A stretch of 23,855 nucleotides of DNA from H111-94 sp034436045 (GCA_034436045.1 DAOTVZ010000220.1:1-23855); one strand, 5' to 3'. Counted from the first letter of the stretch, positions 1-7,211 are shown. The notes: generated by a model from the letters alone, not told the origin. Numbers and translations are program-made.

Positions 1-137
1 CCATACGGCCCATAGAGCTGGTTGCCCAACATCTGGGTACTGCCCGCCGTGGGACTGATGGCGGGCACCAACGGTGGCAAGGGGCCGGAGCCAATGAGCA
101 TGCCTCCAGGCGGGAGGAGGAAATGTCGTGGCTGCAT
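1..137 (-). CDS. Unidentified protein, 5' part only (runs off left edge)
   Basis: Reading the minus strand from an ATG at 137 gives an uninterrupted frame to the window edge, beginning MQPRHFLLPPGG and rich in Pro and Gly. The same frame stays open upstream (to about 245) and there encodes several Cys residues (around 170-210), so the true start could be a GTG near 176 or a TTG further up, which would add a short Cys-containing head. I do not recognise the family. The composition recalls low-complexity heads of membrane or zinc-ribbon proteins. The second minus frame is also open here, so frame choice is uncertain and rests only on composition. Confidence 0.35.
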   Translation of the reverse strand, partial: MQPRHFLLPPGGMLIGSGPLPPLVPAISPTAGSTQMLGNQLYGPY

Positions 138-254
138 GACGCTTCCAGCACCATGGCTCGCACAGCACCCTGCCACGAGATATTCACACCGTATGAGAGG
201 GGTATCACATCGATAGACCTTTCTCTCTCCTTGTCGTCTACGAGGCAATGTCCA

Positions 255-830
255 CTACTCATTGCGATACCGCTCTTGTAATCCCTCCAGGTAATATTCG
301 ACACTTTTGTCTGTTGGATGAGGAAACGCAGGTGGTTTGATCTTCCCCGTGATTCTCAGTTCAGCAATAGATGCGATAATCTTGGCATGATTTTCAATCC
401 AGGCCATCATCGCGTCACTATAGCGGGGATAGACCTCGGTAAAGGAGGTTTGCCCACTATCTTCCTCATAGGTGTAGACAGGCGGGTCGTCGCCCTCGGA
501 GAGGCGGAAGAAGTTGAAGGTATAGCCCTGATGCATTTCAAACACGAAGGCATCCTCTGGCAGCTTCAGCAGAAACTGATCTTCTTCCAACAGTTCCCTG
601 GCCCAGTGCTGAATCTGCGGCAGGTCTTCATACAAGCACTCGGTGCCAACGGTGAAACTGCCCCCACCGTGGCCCATCCAGAGCAGATATTCTCTGTAAG
701 CTTGTGGCAACTTCACACCGAGACGCTGCTCCAATTCCACAATCTCTTCCTCCGTGCATGGTTTTAGTTCGGCAGGAGGGAGCGTGTATAACTCGTCAAG
801 TCGCTTTTTGACCCGATCCAGGTACAACAT
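255..830 (-). CDS. SMI1/KNR4 family (SUKH superfamily) protein
   Basis: This 191-residue protein has the SUKH pattern: an N-terminal helix, then a Glu-rich stretch leading into LEQRLGVKLPQAYREYLLWM and a GHGGG turn, the classic SMI1/KNR4 opening, followed by a beta-rich middle and an acidic segment. In bacteria SUKH proteins are often immunity proteins against nuclease-type polymorphic toxins, but many are stand-alone and no toxin is visible here. The frame is open further up to 992, but that part overlaps the upstream gene in another frame, so I chose the ATG at 830, which gives a typical family length and a 34-bp gap to the neighbour. The ribosome site is weak (GAAAG). It probably forms an operon with the zinc-ribbon gene upstream. 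The family call is good; the function is not known. Confidence 0.8.
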   Translation of the reverse strand: MLYLDRVKKRLDELYTLPPAELKPCTEEEIVELEQRLGVKLPQAYREYLLWMGHGGGSFTVGTECLYEDLPQIQHWARELLEEDQFLLKLPEDAFVFEMHQGYTFNFFRLSEGDDPPVYTYEEDSGQTSFTEVYPRYSDAMMAWIENHAKIIASIAELRITGKIKPPAFPHPTDKSVEYYLEGLQERYRNE

Positions 831-864
831 GATTGGTTTCTTTCGATGTGTATTCTTTAATGCC

Positions 865-1287
865 TTAATGCCTTTCCTCAGGTCGAAGAACATGCCTGAA
901 ATCAGACTCAGGACGATAAGAACTATACAAGTGCATGTGGTTTTCATCAAGGTTCGTTTGTATCCAGATACGTCCGCACTGTTCGCATTCATACATCAAC
1001 CTATCATGAATAAATAAGAAAAATGCATCATTCATAATGCTGCTGAGATTGCTATCTTCTCCCAAGTAGGTAGAGATAAACAACGCACGATTTTCTGGTG
1101 ATGGATAGTACTTATTCAGAAAAATATCCATCTCTCCTTTTGCATAAGCTAGAAAGAAATCTACAACATATGCTATAAATTTGTCAAAATTTTCTCCGTA
1201 ATCTCTGTCTGTAAGGAGATGGGCTTTATAAGACAAGTTATCTGTCTGATCAACAATCACATGGCCACAAAGACAACGTAATTTCAC
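865..1287 (-). CDS. Small Cys-rich zinc-ribbon-like protein
   Basis: This 140-residue protein has a Cys-x-Cys-Gly-His motif at the N-terminus (C5, C7) and a CxxC-Gly knuckle near the C-terminus (C101, C104). The four cysteines could fold together as one zinc site, with an aromatic, acidic helical middle between them. The start is a GTG with a strong AAGGAG (1295-1300) seven bases upstream. It lies just upstream of the SUKH gene on the same strand. I know of no assigned function. The pairing with a SUKH protein makes a shared role, for example in toxin immunity or binding, possible but unproven. The IS982 element ends 48 bp upstream, so the original promoter has probably been displaced; none is recognisable in the remaining gap. 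Confidence 0.75.
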   Translation of the reverse strand: MKLRCLCGHVIVDQTDNLSYKAHLLTDRDYGENFDKFIAYVVDFFLAYAKGEMDIFLNKYYPSPENRALFISTYLGEDSNLSSIMNDAFFLFIHDRLMYECEQCGRIWIQTNLDENHMHLYSSYRPESDFRHVLRPEERH

Positions 1288-1335
1288 AATGTATCTCCTT
1301 TAAGTGTTTTTCCCTCTGAAGTGAGCAAAGAATAG

Positions 1336-1357
1336 TTAACGTGAGTTCTGGATAAGC
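1336..1357 (+). repeat. IS982 left terminal inverted repeat
   Basis: Exact 22-bp reverse complement of 2307-2328. Confidence 0.85.
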
Positions 1358-1428
1358 AGACCCTGCTCCGATGAGGTAAAATAGGAGCCATACTAAGAGC
1401 TTCTATTACCCATCGGAGGGAGCTGGAA

Positions 1429-2298
1429 ATGAGTGTACTGGAATTGTTTTGTGATGTCGATGATTTTTGGCTCTGTTTTGAACCCCAATGGAAAGCCAAC
1501 CAGCTTGCAGCCGGGAGGCAGCGTGAAAGGCAAGGGCAGTTATGCCCAAGTGAAATCATGACCATCCTGATCCATTTTCATCAGTCAAACTATCGAACCT
1601 TTAAATCCTACTACAAGCAGCATGTCCAAGTCCATCTGACGAGTGAATTTCCTCATTTAGTGAGCTATCAGCGCTTTATCGCCTTGATCCCAGATACGCT
1701 GGTCCCACTGCTTGCTTACTTACAGAGCCGATATGGGCCCTGTACTGGCATAAGCTTCATTGATTCGACTTCCTTGGAAGTCTGCGCTCCCAAACGGATC
1801 AGCCAGCATCGCGTCTTTGCGCCCGACGCCAAGCGTGGCAAGACCAGCACTGGATGGTTTTACGGGTTCAAACTGCACTTAGCCGTGAAGGATCGCGGTG
1901 AGTTATTGGCCTGCTGTCTCACCCCTGGCAATGTGGATGATCGCGCTCCTGTTCCCTCTTCGGTCAAAAACCTGCGAGGCAAATTGTTTGGAGATCGCGG
2001 CTATCTTTCTGCTCCTTTGACACCATTGCTCTTTGAACAAGGATGACATCTCATCACCAGGTTACGTAAAAACATGAAAGATTGTCTGATGCATCTTTCT
2101 GACAAGCTCTTGCTACGCAAACGAGCCATTATTGAATCGATTATTGACCAACTCAAGAACATTTCCCAGATTGAGCATTCTCGTCATCGCAGTCCAACCA
2201 ATTTTGTCGTCCATTTGATTGCTGGACTTCTTGCTTACAGCCATCAGGAGAAAAAACCAGGTCTGCATCTCGACGAACGCACTCTCCTGGCAGCTTGA
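1429..2298 (+). pseudogene. IS982-family transposase with one in-frame stop
   Basis: The frame encodes an IS982-type DDE transposase of about 289 residues. It has the SEIMTILIHFHQS opening, D112 in GISFIDSTS, the KTSTGWFYGFKLHL segment, the LTPGNVDDR motif, D189 in KLFGDRGY, and E236 in RKRAIIESIIDQLKN. A TGA at 2044-2046 interrupts it at codon 206, but the same frame continues with the expected HLITRLRKNMK segment to a TGA at 2296-2298. The damage is therefore a point mutation, not a frameshift; a one-base change from a leucine codon TTA would explain it. The catalytic Glu lies after the stop, so the truncated product should be inactive unless the stop is read through. A second in-frame ATG occurs at 2074. 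Confidence 0.85.
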
Positions 2299-2306
2299 CC
2301 TGTCTA

Positions 2307-2328
2307 GCTTATCCAGAACTCACGTTAA
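2307..2328 (-). repeat. IS982 right terminal inverted repeat
   Basis: Exact 22-bp reverse complement of 1336-1357; followed directly by TGAGCAAA. Confidence 0.85.
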
Positions 2329-2478
2329 TGAGCAAAAAGTACTACCATCGATGGACGAGATGGCAGGCAAGGCGATTGCTAAAAGGCTTGTGACCTGTAA
2401 GCTCAACTAAACAGAAGCACTTACTGTGGAGGCATGTGATGGGCATGAACGAACGTACCCTGGGAATAGGGTATAGTG

Positions 2479-2577
2479 CTTTGTCAAACTTCATTGCGTC
2501 CTTTTTTGGGATTGCTCAAATAGCTTCCCAGGCAGTTTTGACGTTTCCTATAAAGTACAAAATGAAGTTTGCCAAAG
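2479..2577. repeat. 99-bp imperfect palindromic element
   Basis: The arm CTTTGTCAAACTTCATT (2479-2495) matches the reverse complement of 2561-2577 at 16 of 17 bases, and weaker pairing (about 11 of 16) continues inward. It lies in the roughly 300-bp gene-free stretch between the IS982 element and the 3' end of hemW; nothing else is recognisable there. It could be a decayed MITE or a large hairpin at the end of the hemW transcript. There is no U-tract. Confidence 0.6.
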
Positions 2578-2598
2578 GACCGCACCAGTATTAACAGG

Positions 2599-3861
2599 CT
2601 ATTCTGGCAAAAGGCGCATAAAAACTTCGTTGCCGAGCAGGCGACCGCGCTGGCTCAGGCGCAGCCAGCCGTCCTGGTAGTCGAGCAGACCGGCTTCCTC
2701 CGCGACATGCAGGCGATCTCCGACGAAACTTTGGAAGCTCTGGCCAAAGCGTTCTTCAAAGGTAGGCAGATGCAACCCCATTGCTGTCCGTAGGGCCAGG
2801 AAGGCGGTTTCGGACATTTCCTGCACACGACCAACTTCCTCGCTCTCGACAATCGGCATCTGTCCGTCCTTCAGATGGCGGATATAGCGCTGTGGGTCAC
2901 GTTCATTGGAGAAGCGTCGCCCACCGAAGTAAGAATAGGCCCCCGCCCCCATCCCCAGATAGGGCAGATTTTGCCAGTAAGTCAGATTGTGGCGGCTATG
3001 ATGGCCCGGCAGCGCCCAGTTGGAGATCTCATAGTTAATGTAGCCCGCCTTGCGCAGTCGTTCGTCGGCATACTCGTACATGTCGGCACACAGATCCTCG
3101 TCGGCGGGCGTGATGCGCCCCTGTGCCGTCCAGTCATAGAAGGGCGTACCCTCCTCAATAATCAGCGAGTAGAGCGAAAGATGTTCGGGACGCAGATCGA
3201 GGGCACGTTCCAGCGTCTCTTGCCAGTGCTGCATTGTCTGTTCTGGCAAGCCGAACATGAAATCCAGGTTGATCGAGGTGAAACCTGCGGCACGCGCGCA
3301 CTGCACGGCCTGCGTGATCTCTTCCGGCGTGTGAATGCGGCCCAACACTTTGAGCAAGTGGGCATCATAGCTCTGCGCACCTATACTTAAGCGATTGATC
3401 CCCGCGCTGCGCAAGCCCTCAAGATGACGCTGACTCAGCGTGCCGGGATTGGCCTCCAGCGTGATCTCTGCGTCTTGATCGACGGCAAAGGCATCCTGGC
3501 AAGCCGCAAGCAGGCGCATGATCTGCTCTACGCTGAGCAGGCTGGGTGTGCCACCGCCGAAGAAGATGCTACGCGAGCGACGTGGCCGACCATCGGGATA
3601 GCAAACCCTTCTACCGGCAAGCGCGATTTCAGCAAGCAAGGCACGCACATACGGTTCACGCAGAGGAAGTATGCCCGCGTAAGTGTTGAAATCGCAATAG
3701 TAACAGCGTGTATGACAAAATGGGACATGTAGATAAAGCGCGACCGTCTCCATTAGCTGCTGAAGTGGCTCGGTCGGCAATAAGAGCGTTGCCGGTAGTT
3801 GAGTTGTCTGATTTGTCGATGTAGATCGCGTGTGGGCCTCACACTGGGATATTGTTGTCAT
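2599..3861 (-). CDS. hemW: HemW-like radical SAM protein (heme chaperone)
   Basis: This protein has the radical SAM cluster motif CxxxCxxC at C49, C53 and C56, preceded by YLHVPFC and followed by D-F. HemW carries Phe where true coproporphyrinogen dehydrogenase HemN has a fourth Cys, so HemW is the better call. GGGTPS, the EANPGT segment, INRLSIGAQS and the LDFMFGLPEQT segment follow in family order, with a C-terminal HemN-type domain. HemW binds heme and is thought to deliver it to target proteins, for example respiratory enzymes. The frame starts at 3861 (420 residues), but M37 at 3753 gives the usual length of about 384 residues and starts just before the conserved core. Neither start has a good ribosome site; a TATAAT lies nine bases before the 3861 ATG. 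Confidence 0.93.
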   Translation of the reverse strand: MTTISQCEAHTRSTSTNQTTQLPATLLLPTEPLQQLMETVALYLHVPFCHTRCYYCDFNTYAGILPLREPYVRALLAEIALAGRRVCYPDGRPRRSRSIFFGGGTPSLLSVEQIMRLLAACQDAFAVDQDAEITLEANPGTLSQRHLEGLRSAGINRLSIGAQSYDAHLLKVLGRIHTPEEITQAVQCARAAGFTSINLDFMFGLPEQTMQHWQETLERALDLRPEHLSLYSLIIEEGTPFYDWTAQGRITPADEDLCADMYEYADERLRKAGYINYEISNWALPGHHSRHNLTYWQNLPYLGMGAGAYSYFGGRRFSNERDPQRYIRHLKDGQMPIVESEEVGRVQEMSETAFLALRTAMGLHLPTFEERFGQSFQSFVGDRLHVAEEAGLLDYQDGWLRLSQRGRLLGNEVFMRLLPE

Positions 3862-3870
3862 AGGTTCATC

Positions 3871-3876
3871 ATTATA
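3871..3876 (-). promoter_or_regulatory. Possible -10 box of hemW
   Basis: A perfect TATAAT on the minus strand lies nine bases upstream of the first hemW ATG (3861). If used, it would give a leaderless or nearly leaderless mRNA from that ATG, or a leader of about 110 bases for the start at 3753. No good -35 box is visible. Confidence 0.35.
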
Positions 3877-3885
3877 AGGGCATGA

Positions 3886-3931
3886 TTGATCTTGCCCACC
3901 GCATGCTTGATCATGCGACGGGCAAGATCAA
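3886..3931 (-). terminator. Strong hairpin after the prolyl isomerase gene
   Basis: A perfect 12-bp stem (TTGATCTTGCCC at 3886-3897 with its complement at 3920-3931) encloses a smaller inner stem (GCATG 3901-3905 with CATGC 3912-3916). It sits 16 bp past the stop of the upstream minus-strand gene and before hemW. It lacks a U-tract, so it may be a 3'-end stabiliser or a protein site and not an intrinsic terminator. Confidence 0.5.
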
Positions 3932-3946
3932 CTATATCCTTACGGT

Positions 3947-5401
3947 TTAGGGTGCCCCACCGGTCAATGGCGAGGTAGGTGTTGGCTGGCCCGGCGGTGA
4001 GCTAGGTAGTCCTGGCGGCATATTCGAAGTATCAAGCAACATCGTTTGATTGACGGGCGTGATCTTAGTGGTCGGCAGAGCCTTTTGCTCTAACAACCAT
4101 GCAGTCAACGCATTGTTCTTCAAGGCTTGAAGGGTGCTACTATCGATAGGGCGCGATGGGTCGATGCCCAGAATTTGAATGATATGATAGGCACCATTCT
4201 CGTTGATAGCAGGACTGATCTCGTTGACATAGCGCTGCGGACTGAAAATCCAGTTATCGACGATACCACTGGTATTATCGGCCTCGTCCAGAATATACTG
4301 GCCGCGCGCAATCCAGCCGAGGTAGCCCCCCTTCGTATTCGTTGCGGTATCGACGGAATACTTTTTAGCGAGCGCGGCGAAGTCGCCACCCTTCTTGAGT
4401 TGTTGCAGAACGTTATTCGCGTCTTTTTGCGTATCAATCGTCATGACGCGCACATCGACCTGGTAAGCAGGAGATTTGATAAGGGAGGCAAGGTAGTTCT
4501 GCATATTCTGACGGCGCTGAAGCAGCGTCATCATGGCATACACGTCGGCATCGCTAATGTTATCCTGGCTCAAGAACTGGCTATAGGTGGTGGTGGTAGG
4601 CAAATTGGCCTTGAAGTCGGCGATGGCCTTATTGACCTGCGCCGCCGTCGGCTCCACTTTGGCCTGCACGCTACTACTCTGTGTAGCCAGCCAGTTACGG
4701 ATCAGCACATCATCCTGCAGCCATTGCACGCTATCGTTGCCCACCTGAGATTGATCATAATATTGTTCTTCCTGGGGGATAGTGTTTTGCAGCATATTCT
4801 GGTACTGAGCATTTAGCGTATCATGCTGCTTCTGTGCATCCTGAAGCTTAGCCTGAGCGGCGGCAATCTGCGCCTTCAGGCTGGCACGTTGCGCAGAATC
4901 CGAAGCCGGTGTGGCCTGCAACTGCTTATTCAGCGCATTGATTTGATTAGTTTCGTTATCAATAATAGTTTGCTGGGCCGCAACCTGTTTCTGCAAGCTA
5001 TCGCGCTGCGCATTCAGCCCGTGAACGCCATAGATTTTATTGGCGGTCATTTGAGCGTCAAGTGCGACGAGTTTTCGATACTCCGATTGTGAAATCTGCT
5101 GCCCATCTACGCTTGTAATAGGCAAGCTGGGGGTGATGATATTGAGATTGACCCAGTACCCGATGAATACAGCGACGATAATAAGAGCGATGAGGATGGT
5201 CATGGCCCAAATAGCGCGATGCTGAAGACGTGATTTCTCGGCGCGCGAAAGATGGCCACCCCAGCCGAAAATCAACGGCTTGCCATCACGGCGAGCCTCA
5301 ACGTGCGCCGTCTGCCGAGAGTAACGCTTCTCCTTGCTCCTGGCTCTGGCCGGTCGCGTAGTGCGCTGGGGTTCTGGCCGACGCGCTGTCTGACTACTCA
5401 T
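3947..5401 (-). CDS. Membrane-anchored parvulin-type peptidyl-prolyl isomerase
   Basis: This 484-residue protein has a basic cytoplasmic head (residues 1-60, rich in Arg), one transmembrane anchor (about 64-88), and a SurA/PrsA-like extracellular part. The latter includes a long Gln/Ala-rich coiled coil (about 120-205) and a parvulin (PpiC) domain from about 317 to 410, with the KKGGDFAALAKKYSVD and GGYLGW signatures. The tail is Pro/Thr/Gly-rich. It should assist folding of exported proteins on the outer face of the membrane. The ATG at 5401 is preceded by AGAAGGGAAG about 13 bases upstream. It is 187 bp downstream of rpsR on the same strand and may be in the same transcript, though no functional link to rpsF-ssb-rpsR is known. 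The substrate is unknown. Confidence 0.88.
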   Translation of the reverse strand: MSSQTARRPEPQRTTRPARARSKEKRYSRQTAHVEARRDGKPLIFGWGGHLSRAEKSRLQHRAIWAMTILIALIIVAVFIGYWVNLNIITPSLPITSVDGQQISQSEYRKLVALDAQMTANKIYGVHGLNAQRDSLQKQVAAQQTIIDNETNQINALNKQLQATPASDSAQRASLKAQIAAAQAKLQDAQKQHDTLNAQYQNMLQNTIPQEEQYYDQSQVGNDSVQWLQDDVLIRNWLATQSSSVQAKVEPTAAQVNKAIADFKANLPTTTTYSQFLSQDNISDADVYAMMTLLQRRQNMQNYLASLIKSPAYQVDVRVMTIDTQKDANNVLQQLKKGGDFAALAKKYSVDTATNTKGGYLGWIARGQYILDEADNTSGIVDNWIFSPQRYVNEISPAINENGAYHIIQILGIDPSRPIDSSTLQALKNNALTAWLLEQKALPTTKITPVNQTMLLDTSNMPPGLPSSPPGQPTPTSPLTGGAP

Positions 5402-5588
5402 AAGCTTGCGGTTCTTCCCTTCTGAGTTCTCCTGCGCGCCAGAGTATCGATGTCAATGCGGACATACGCAGGAACAGATGTTGACTTCAAAAAACGCGGC
5501 GAAGATGAATACGCGAGTTTTATGAGAACAGCAGCGTATTCATCTTGACCAGCCGACGAAGCTACAGGGTGAGCTGCCTGCCTCCGCG

Positions 5589-5900
5589 CTACATGCCGCG
5601 AATATGCTCTGCGGTATAGGGGAGCAGGGCCATATAACGCGCCTGCTTGAGCGCAACACTCAGCTTGCGCTGATGTTTGGCGCATGTACCGGTCTTGCGG
5701 CGCGGCTCGATCTTGCCGCGATCAGAGATGTAGCGCTTCATGAAACGAGCCGCATCCTTATAATCGATCTCGCGCACGTGATCGTAACAAAACTGACAAA
5801 CCTTGCGGCGTGAGCCGCGCTCTGTGCGTCCACCCTCGCGTCGCTCGCGGCGGGGCGCACTTGTTTCAGAACGTTTCTGCACGGACTGTTGCTCCTTCAA
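5589..5900 (-). CDS. rpsR: 30S ribosomal protein S18
   Basis: This 103-residue protein has the S18 core: KVCQFC, IDYKDAARFMKRYISDRGKI, then the RRKTGTCAKHQRKLSVALKQARYMALLPY signature. It binds the small-subunit platform together with S6. The CxxC near the start of the core plus the later C-x-x-H mark the zinc-binding (C+) form of S18, which many bacteria have lost. An Arg/Glu-rich head of about 30 residues precedes the core. It is the third gene of rpsF-ssb-rpsR; ssb ends three bases upstream of its ATG, and its ribosome site (AAGGAG-type) lies within the ssb 3' end. The identification is firm. Confidence 0.97.
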   Translation of the reverse strand: MKEQQSVQKRSETSAPRRERREGGRTERGSRRKVCQFCYDHVREIDYKDAARFMKRYISDRGKIEPRRKTGTCAKHQRKLSVALKQARYMALLPYTAEHIRGM

Positions 5901-5903
5901 TAT

Positions 5904-6305
5904 TTAGAAGGGGTTGTCATCCAAATCTCCCAGGTCCTCTTCAACCTGCCCACCGACAAAATTGGAGCCACCGGCCTGCTGGCTCTTCGGTGTGAGCATC
6001 TCCATATCGGTCACTATCACCTCAAGGGATGTGCGCTCTTTACCCTCTCGGTCAGTATATCGGCGTGGAGACAGGCGGCCCTCAACATACACCTTCATAC
6101 CTTTTTTGAGGTACTTGTTGCATGTCTCCGCCAATTGACGCCAGGCAACAATATTGAACCACTCGGTTTCCTCCTGGCGCTCGCCGGTGCTGGATTTAGT
6201 CACACGGTTGACGGCCAGTGAGAATTTCGTGACCGCAATGCCATCAGCAGTGTAGCTCATATCGGGGTCTTTGCCTAGATTTCCGATGAGTATTATTTTG
6301 TTCAT
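5904..6305 (-). CDS. ssb: Single-stranded DNA-binding protein
   Basis: This 133-residue protein opens with MNKIILIGNLGKDPDM, continues through TKFSLAVNR, ETEWFNIVAWRQLAE and KGMKVYVEGRL (the OB-fold, residues 1-110), and ends in the acidic tip DLDDNPF that recruits repair and replication partners. I chose the ATG at 6305 over a longer frame (6359) because it starts the conserved domain and has AAAGGAAA nine bases upstream. It lies between rpsF and rpsR, the standard bacterial arrangement that couples SSB supply to ribosomal protein synthesis. The linker between the OB fold and the tip is short. Confidence 0.97.
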   Translation of the reverse strand: MNKIILIGNLGKDPDMSYTADGIAVTKFSLAVNRVTKSSTGERQEETEWFNIVAWRQLAETCNKYLKKGMKVYVEGRLSPRRYTDREGKERTSLEVIVTDMEMLTPKSQQAGGSNFVGGQVEEDLGDLDDNPF

Positions 6306-6397
6306 AGCCCAGTTTCCTTTCGGTCCGGTTCGGTATAATAAACAGACCCCTCGGCTCATGAGAGATAAAAGGATGACGTTCCCAAACGATACACAAA

Positions 6398-6904
6398 CTA
6401 GGCTTGAATGCCCTCTTCTTCTTCCTCGTCGATAGCGGGCGGAATAGCCGCCATTTCCTCTTCTGAAAGCTCCACAACAGGACTCTCAGTCTCCTCTGCC
6501 GACGCGGCCTCGGCGGGCGCAGAGCTGGCAATGGTGGTGCTTTCAGCGTTGGCTGCCGCTACACTGGCTGCGGCGGCGCGCGCCTCGCGCTCCTGGCGCT
6601 CCTTCTGAACCGCTTTGGGGTCACGCCGCTTTACCATATGGCGGAGAACAATTTCCGAAACTGTGAGTGTACGTTCGAGTTCGGCAACAGTCTCAGGGGT
6701 CAGGACCATATCGATGAAAATGTAATAGCCGTCGCGGTGATGCTGAATCGGATAGGCGAGCCGTCGCCGCCCCCACTGATTCACCTGGACAATCTGGCCG
6801 CCATGATTGGCGACAATCTGTTCGATACGGCCCAACACAGAGCCGATCTCTTCTTCACTGACTTCGGGATAGAGTATGAACCCCAGTTCATAGTCTCGTG
6901 TCAC
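6398..6904 (-). CDS. rpsF: 30S ribosomal protein S6 with long acidic tail
   Basis: This 168-residue protein has the S6 fold in residues 1-100 (RDYELGFILYPEVSEEEI, NQWGRRRLAYPI, then DGYYIFIDM), followed by a charged helix and an Ala/Ser/Glu-rich tail ending in a run of Glu residues (residues 115-168). Typical S6 is 95-135 residues, so the tail is an extension; E. coli S6 also receives added Glu residues after translation. The start is a GTG with a perfect AGGAGGT six bases upstream. First gene of the rpsF-ssb-rpsR operon, transcribed from the promoter at 7012-7040 with a leader of about 100 bases. Confidence 0.96.
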   Translation of the reverse strand: MTRDYELGFILYPEVSEEEIGSVLGRIEQIVANHGGQIVQVNQWGRRRLAYPIQHHRDGYYIFIDMVLTPETVAELERTLTVSEIVLRHMVKRRDPKAVQKERQEREARAAAASVAAANAESTTIASSAPAEAASAEETESPVVELSEEEMAAIPPAIDEEEEEGIQA

Positions 6905-7011
6905 GAAGCCACCTCCTTCCTCTGGGTATGCATCCGGTCAGGTTCGGCGCTCGCATCCGACGAGTGCCCCTGCCAGAGCAGGTGGAACATGATTAGCTTA
7001 AACACCGTGCT

Positions 7012-7040
7012 ATTATAACATTCTTCGCTATGCCTGACAA
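7012..7040 (-). promoter_or_regulatory. Promoter of rpsF-ssb-rpsR
   Basis: On the minus strand TTGTCA (7035-7040), a 17-base spacer and TATAAT (7012-7017) form a near-consensus sigma-70-type promoter. Transcription should begin near 7005, leaving a leader of about 100 bases that can form a hairpin (GGC-CTCG paired with CGAG-GCC, around 6941-6966). S6-S18 autoregulation through such leaders is known in other bacteria; here it is only possible. Confidence 0.8.
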
Positions 7041-7057
7041 TAGAGCCGAGGTGCCTT

Positions 7058-7084
7058 CCCCGAAGCGATACCGTCGCTCCGGGG
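7058..7084. repeat. Hairpin between divergent promoters
   Basis: CCCCGAAGCGA (7058-7068) pairs with 7074-7084 at 10 of 11 positions across a five-base loop. It lies upstream of the rpsF promoter and ahead of the membrane protein gene. It could be a bidirectional operator or a leftover terminator; there is no U-tract. Confidence 0.45.
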
Positions 7085-7211
7085 CCGAATACTTTCCACG
7101 TATCTATTCTTTAAATACAGCAGAAAAATGGAAAAGCGGAAACGAATCGTACTTTTCTCTAACCAGCAAGGCGGGGTACTCGCTGGTGCCCTGTCTGGGA
7201 CCTATTTCCAA

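Larger units (their letters stand above)
1336..2328 (+). mobile_element. IS982-family insertion sequence, probably inactive
   Basis: The element is about 993 bp, the usual IS982 size, and is bounded by perfect 22-bp inverted repeats (1336-1357 and 2307-2328; the arm reads TTAACGTGAGTTCTGGATAA plus GC). It holds one transposase frame on the plus strand, interrupted by a stop. The 8-mer TGAGCAAA lies immediately outside the right repeat (2329-2336) and again at 1322-1329, six bases outside the left repeat. This may be the target duplication, in which case the left boundary would be nearer 1330. Confidence 0.85.

Noticed and set aside
318..767. Plus-strand open frame of 149 codons
   Set aside because: It lies entirely opposite the SUKH gene and its translation resembles no family; the minus frame has the recognisable domain.
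831..992. N-terminal extension of the SUKH protein with a hydrophobic segment
   Set aside because: It overlaps the end of the well-supported upstream gene in another frame, and the SUKH domain begins after the ATG at 830.
4127..4816. Plus-strand open frame of 229 codons
   Set aside because: Antisense shadow of the prolyl isomerase gene, without a recognisable domain.
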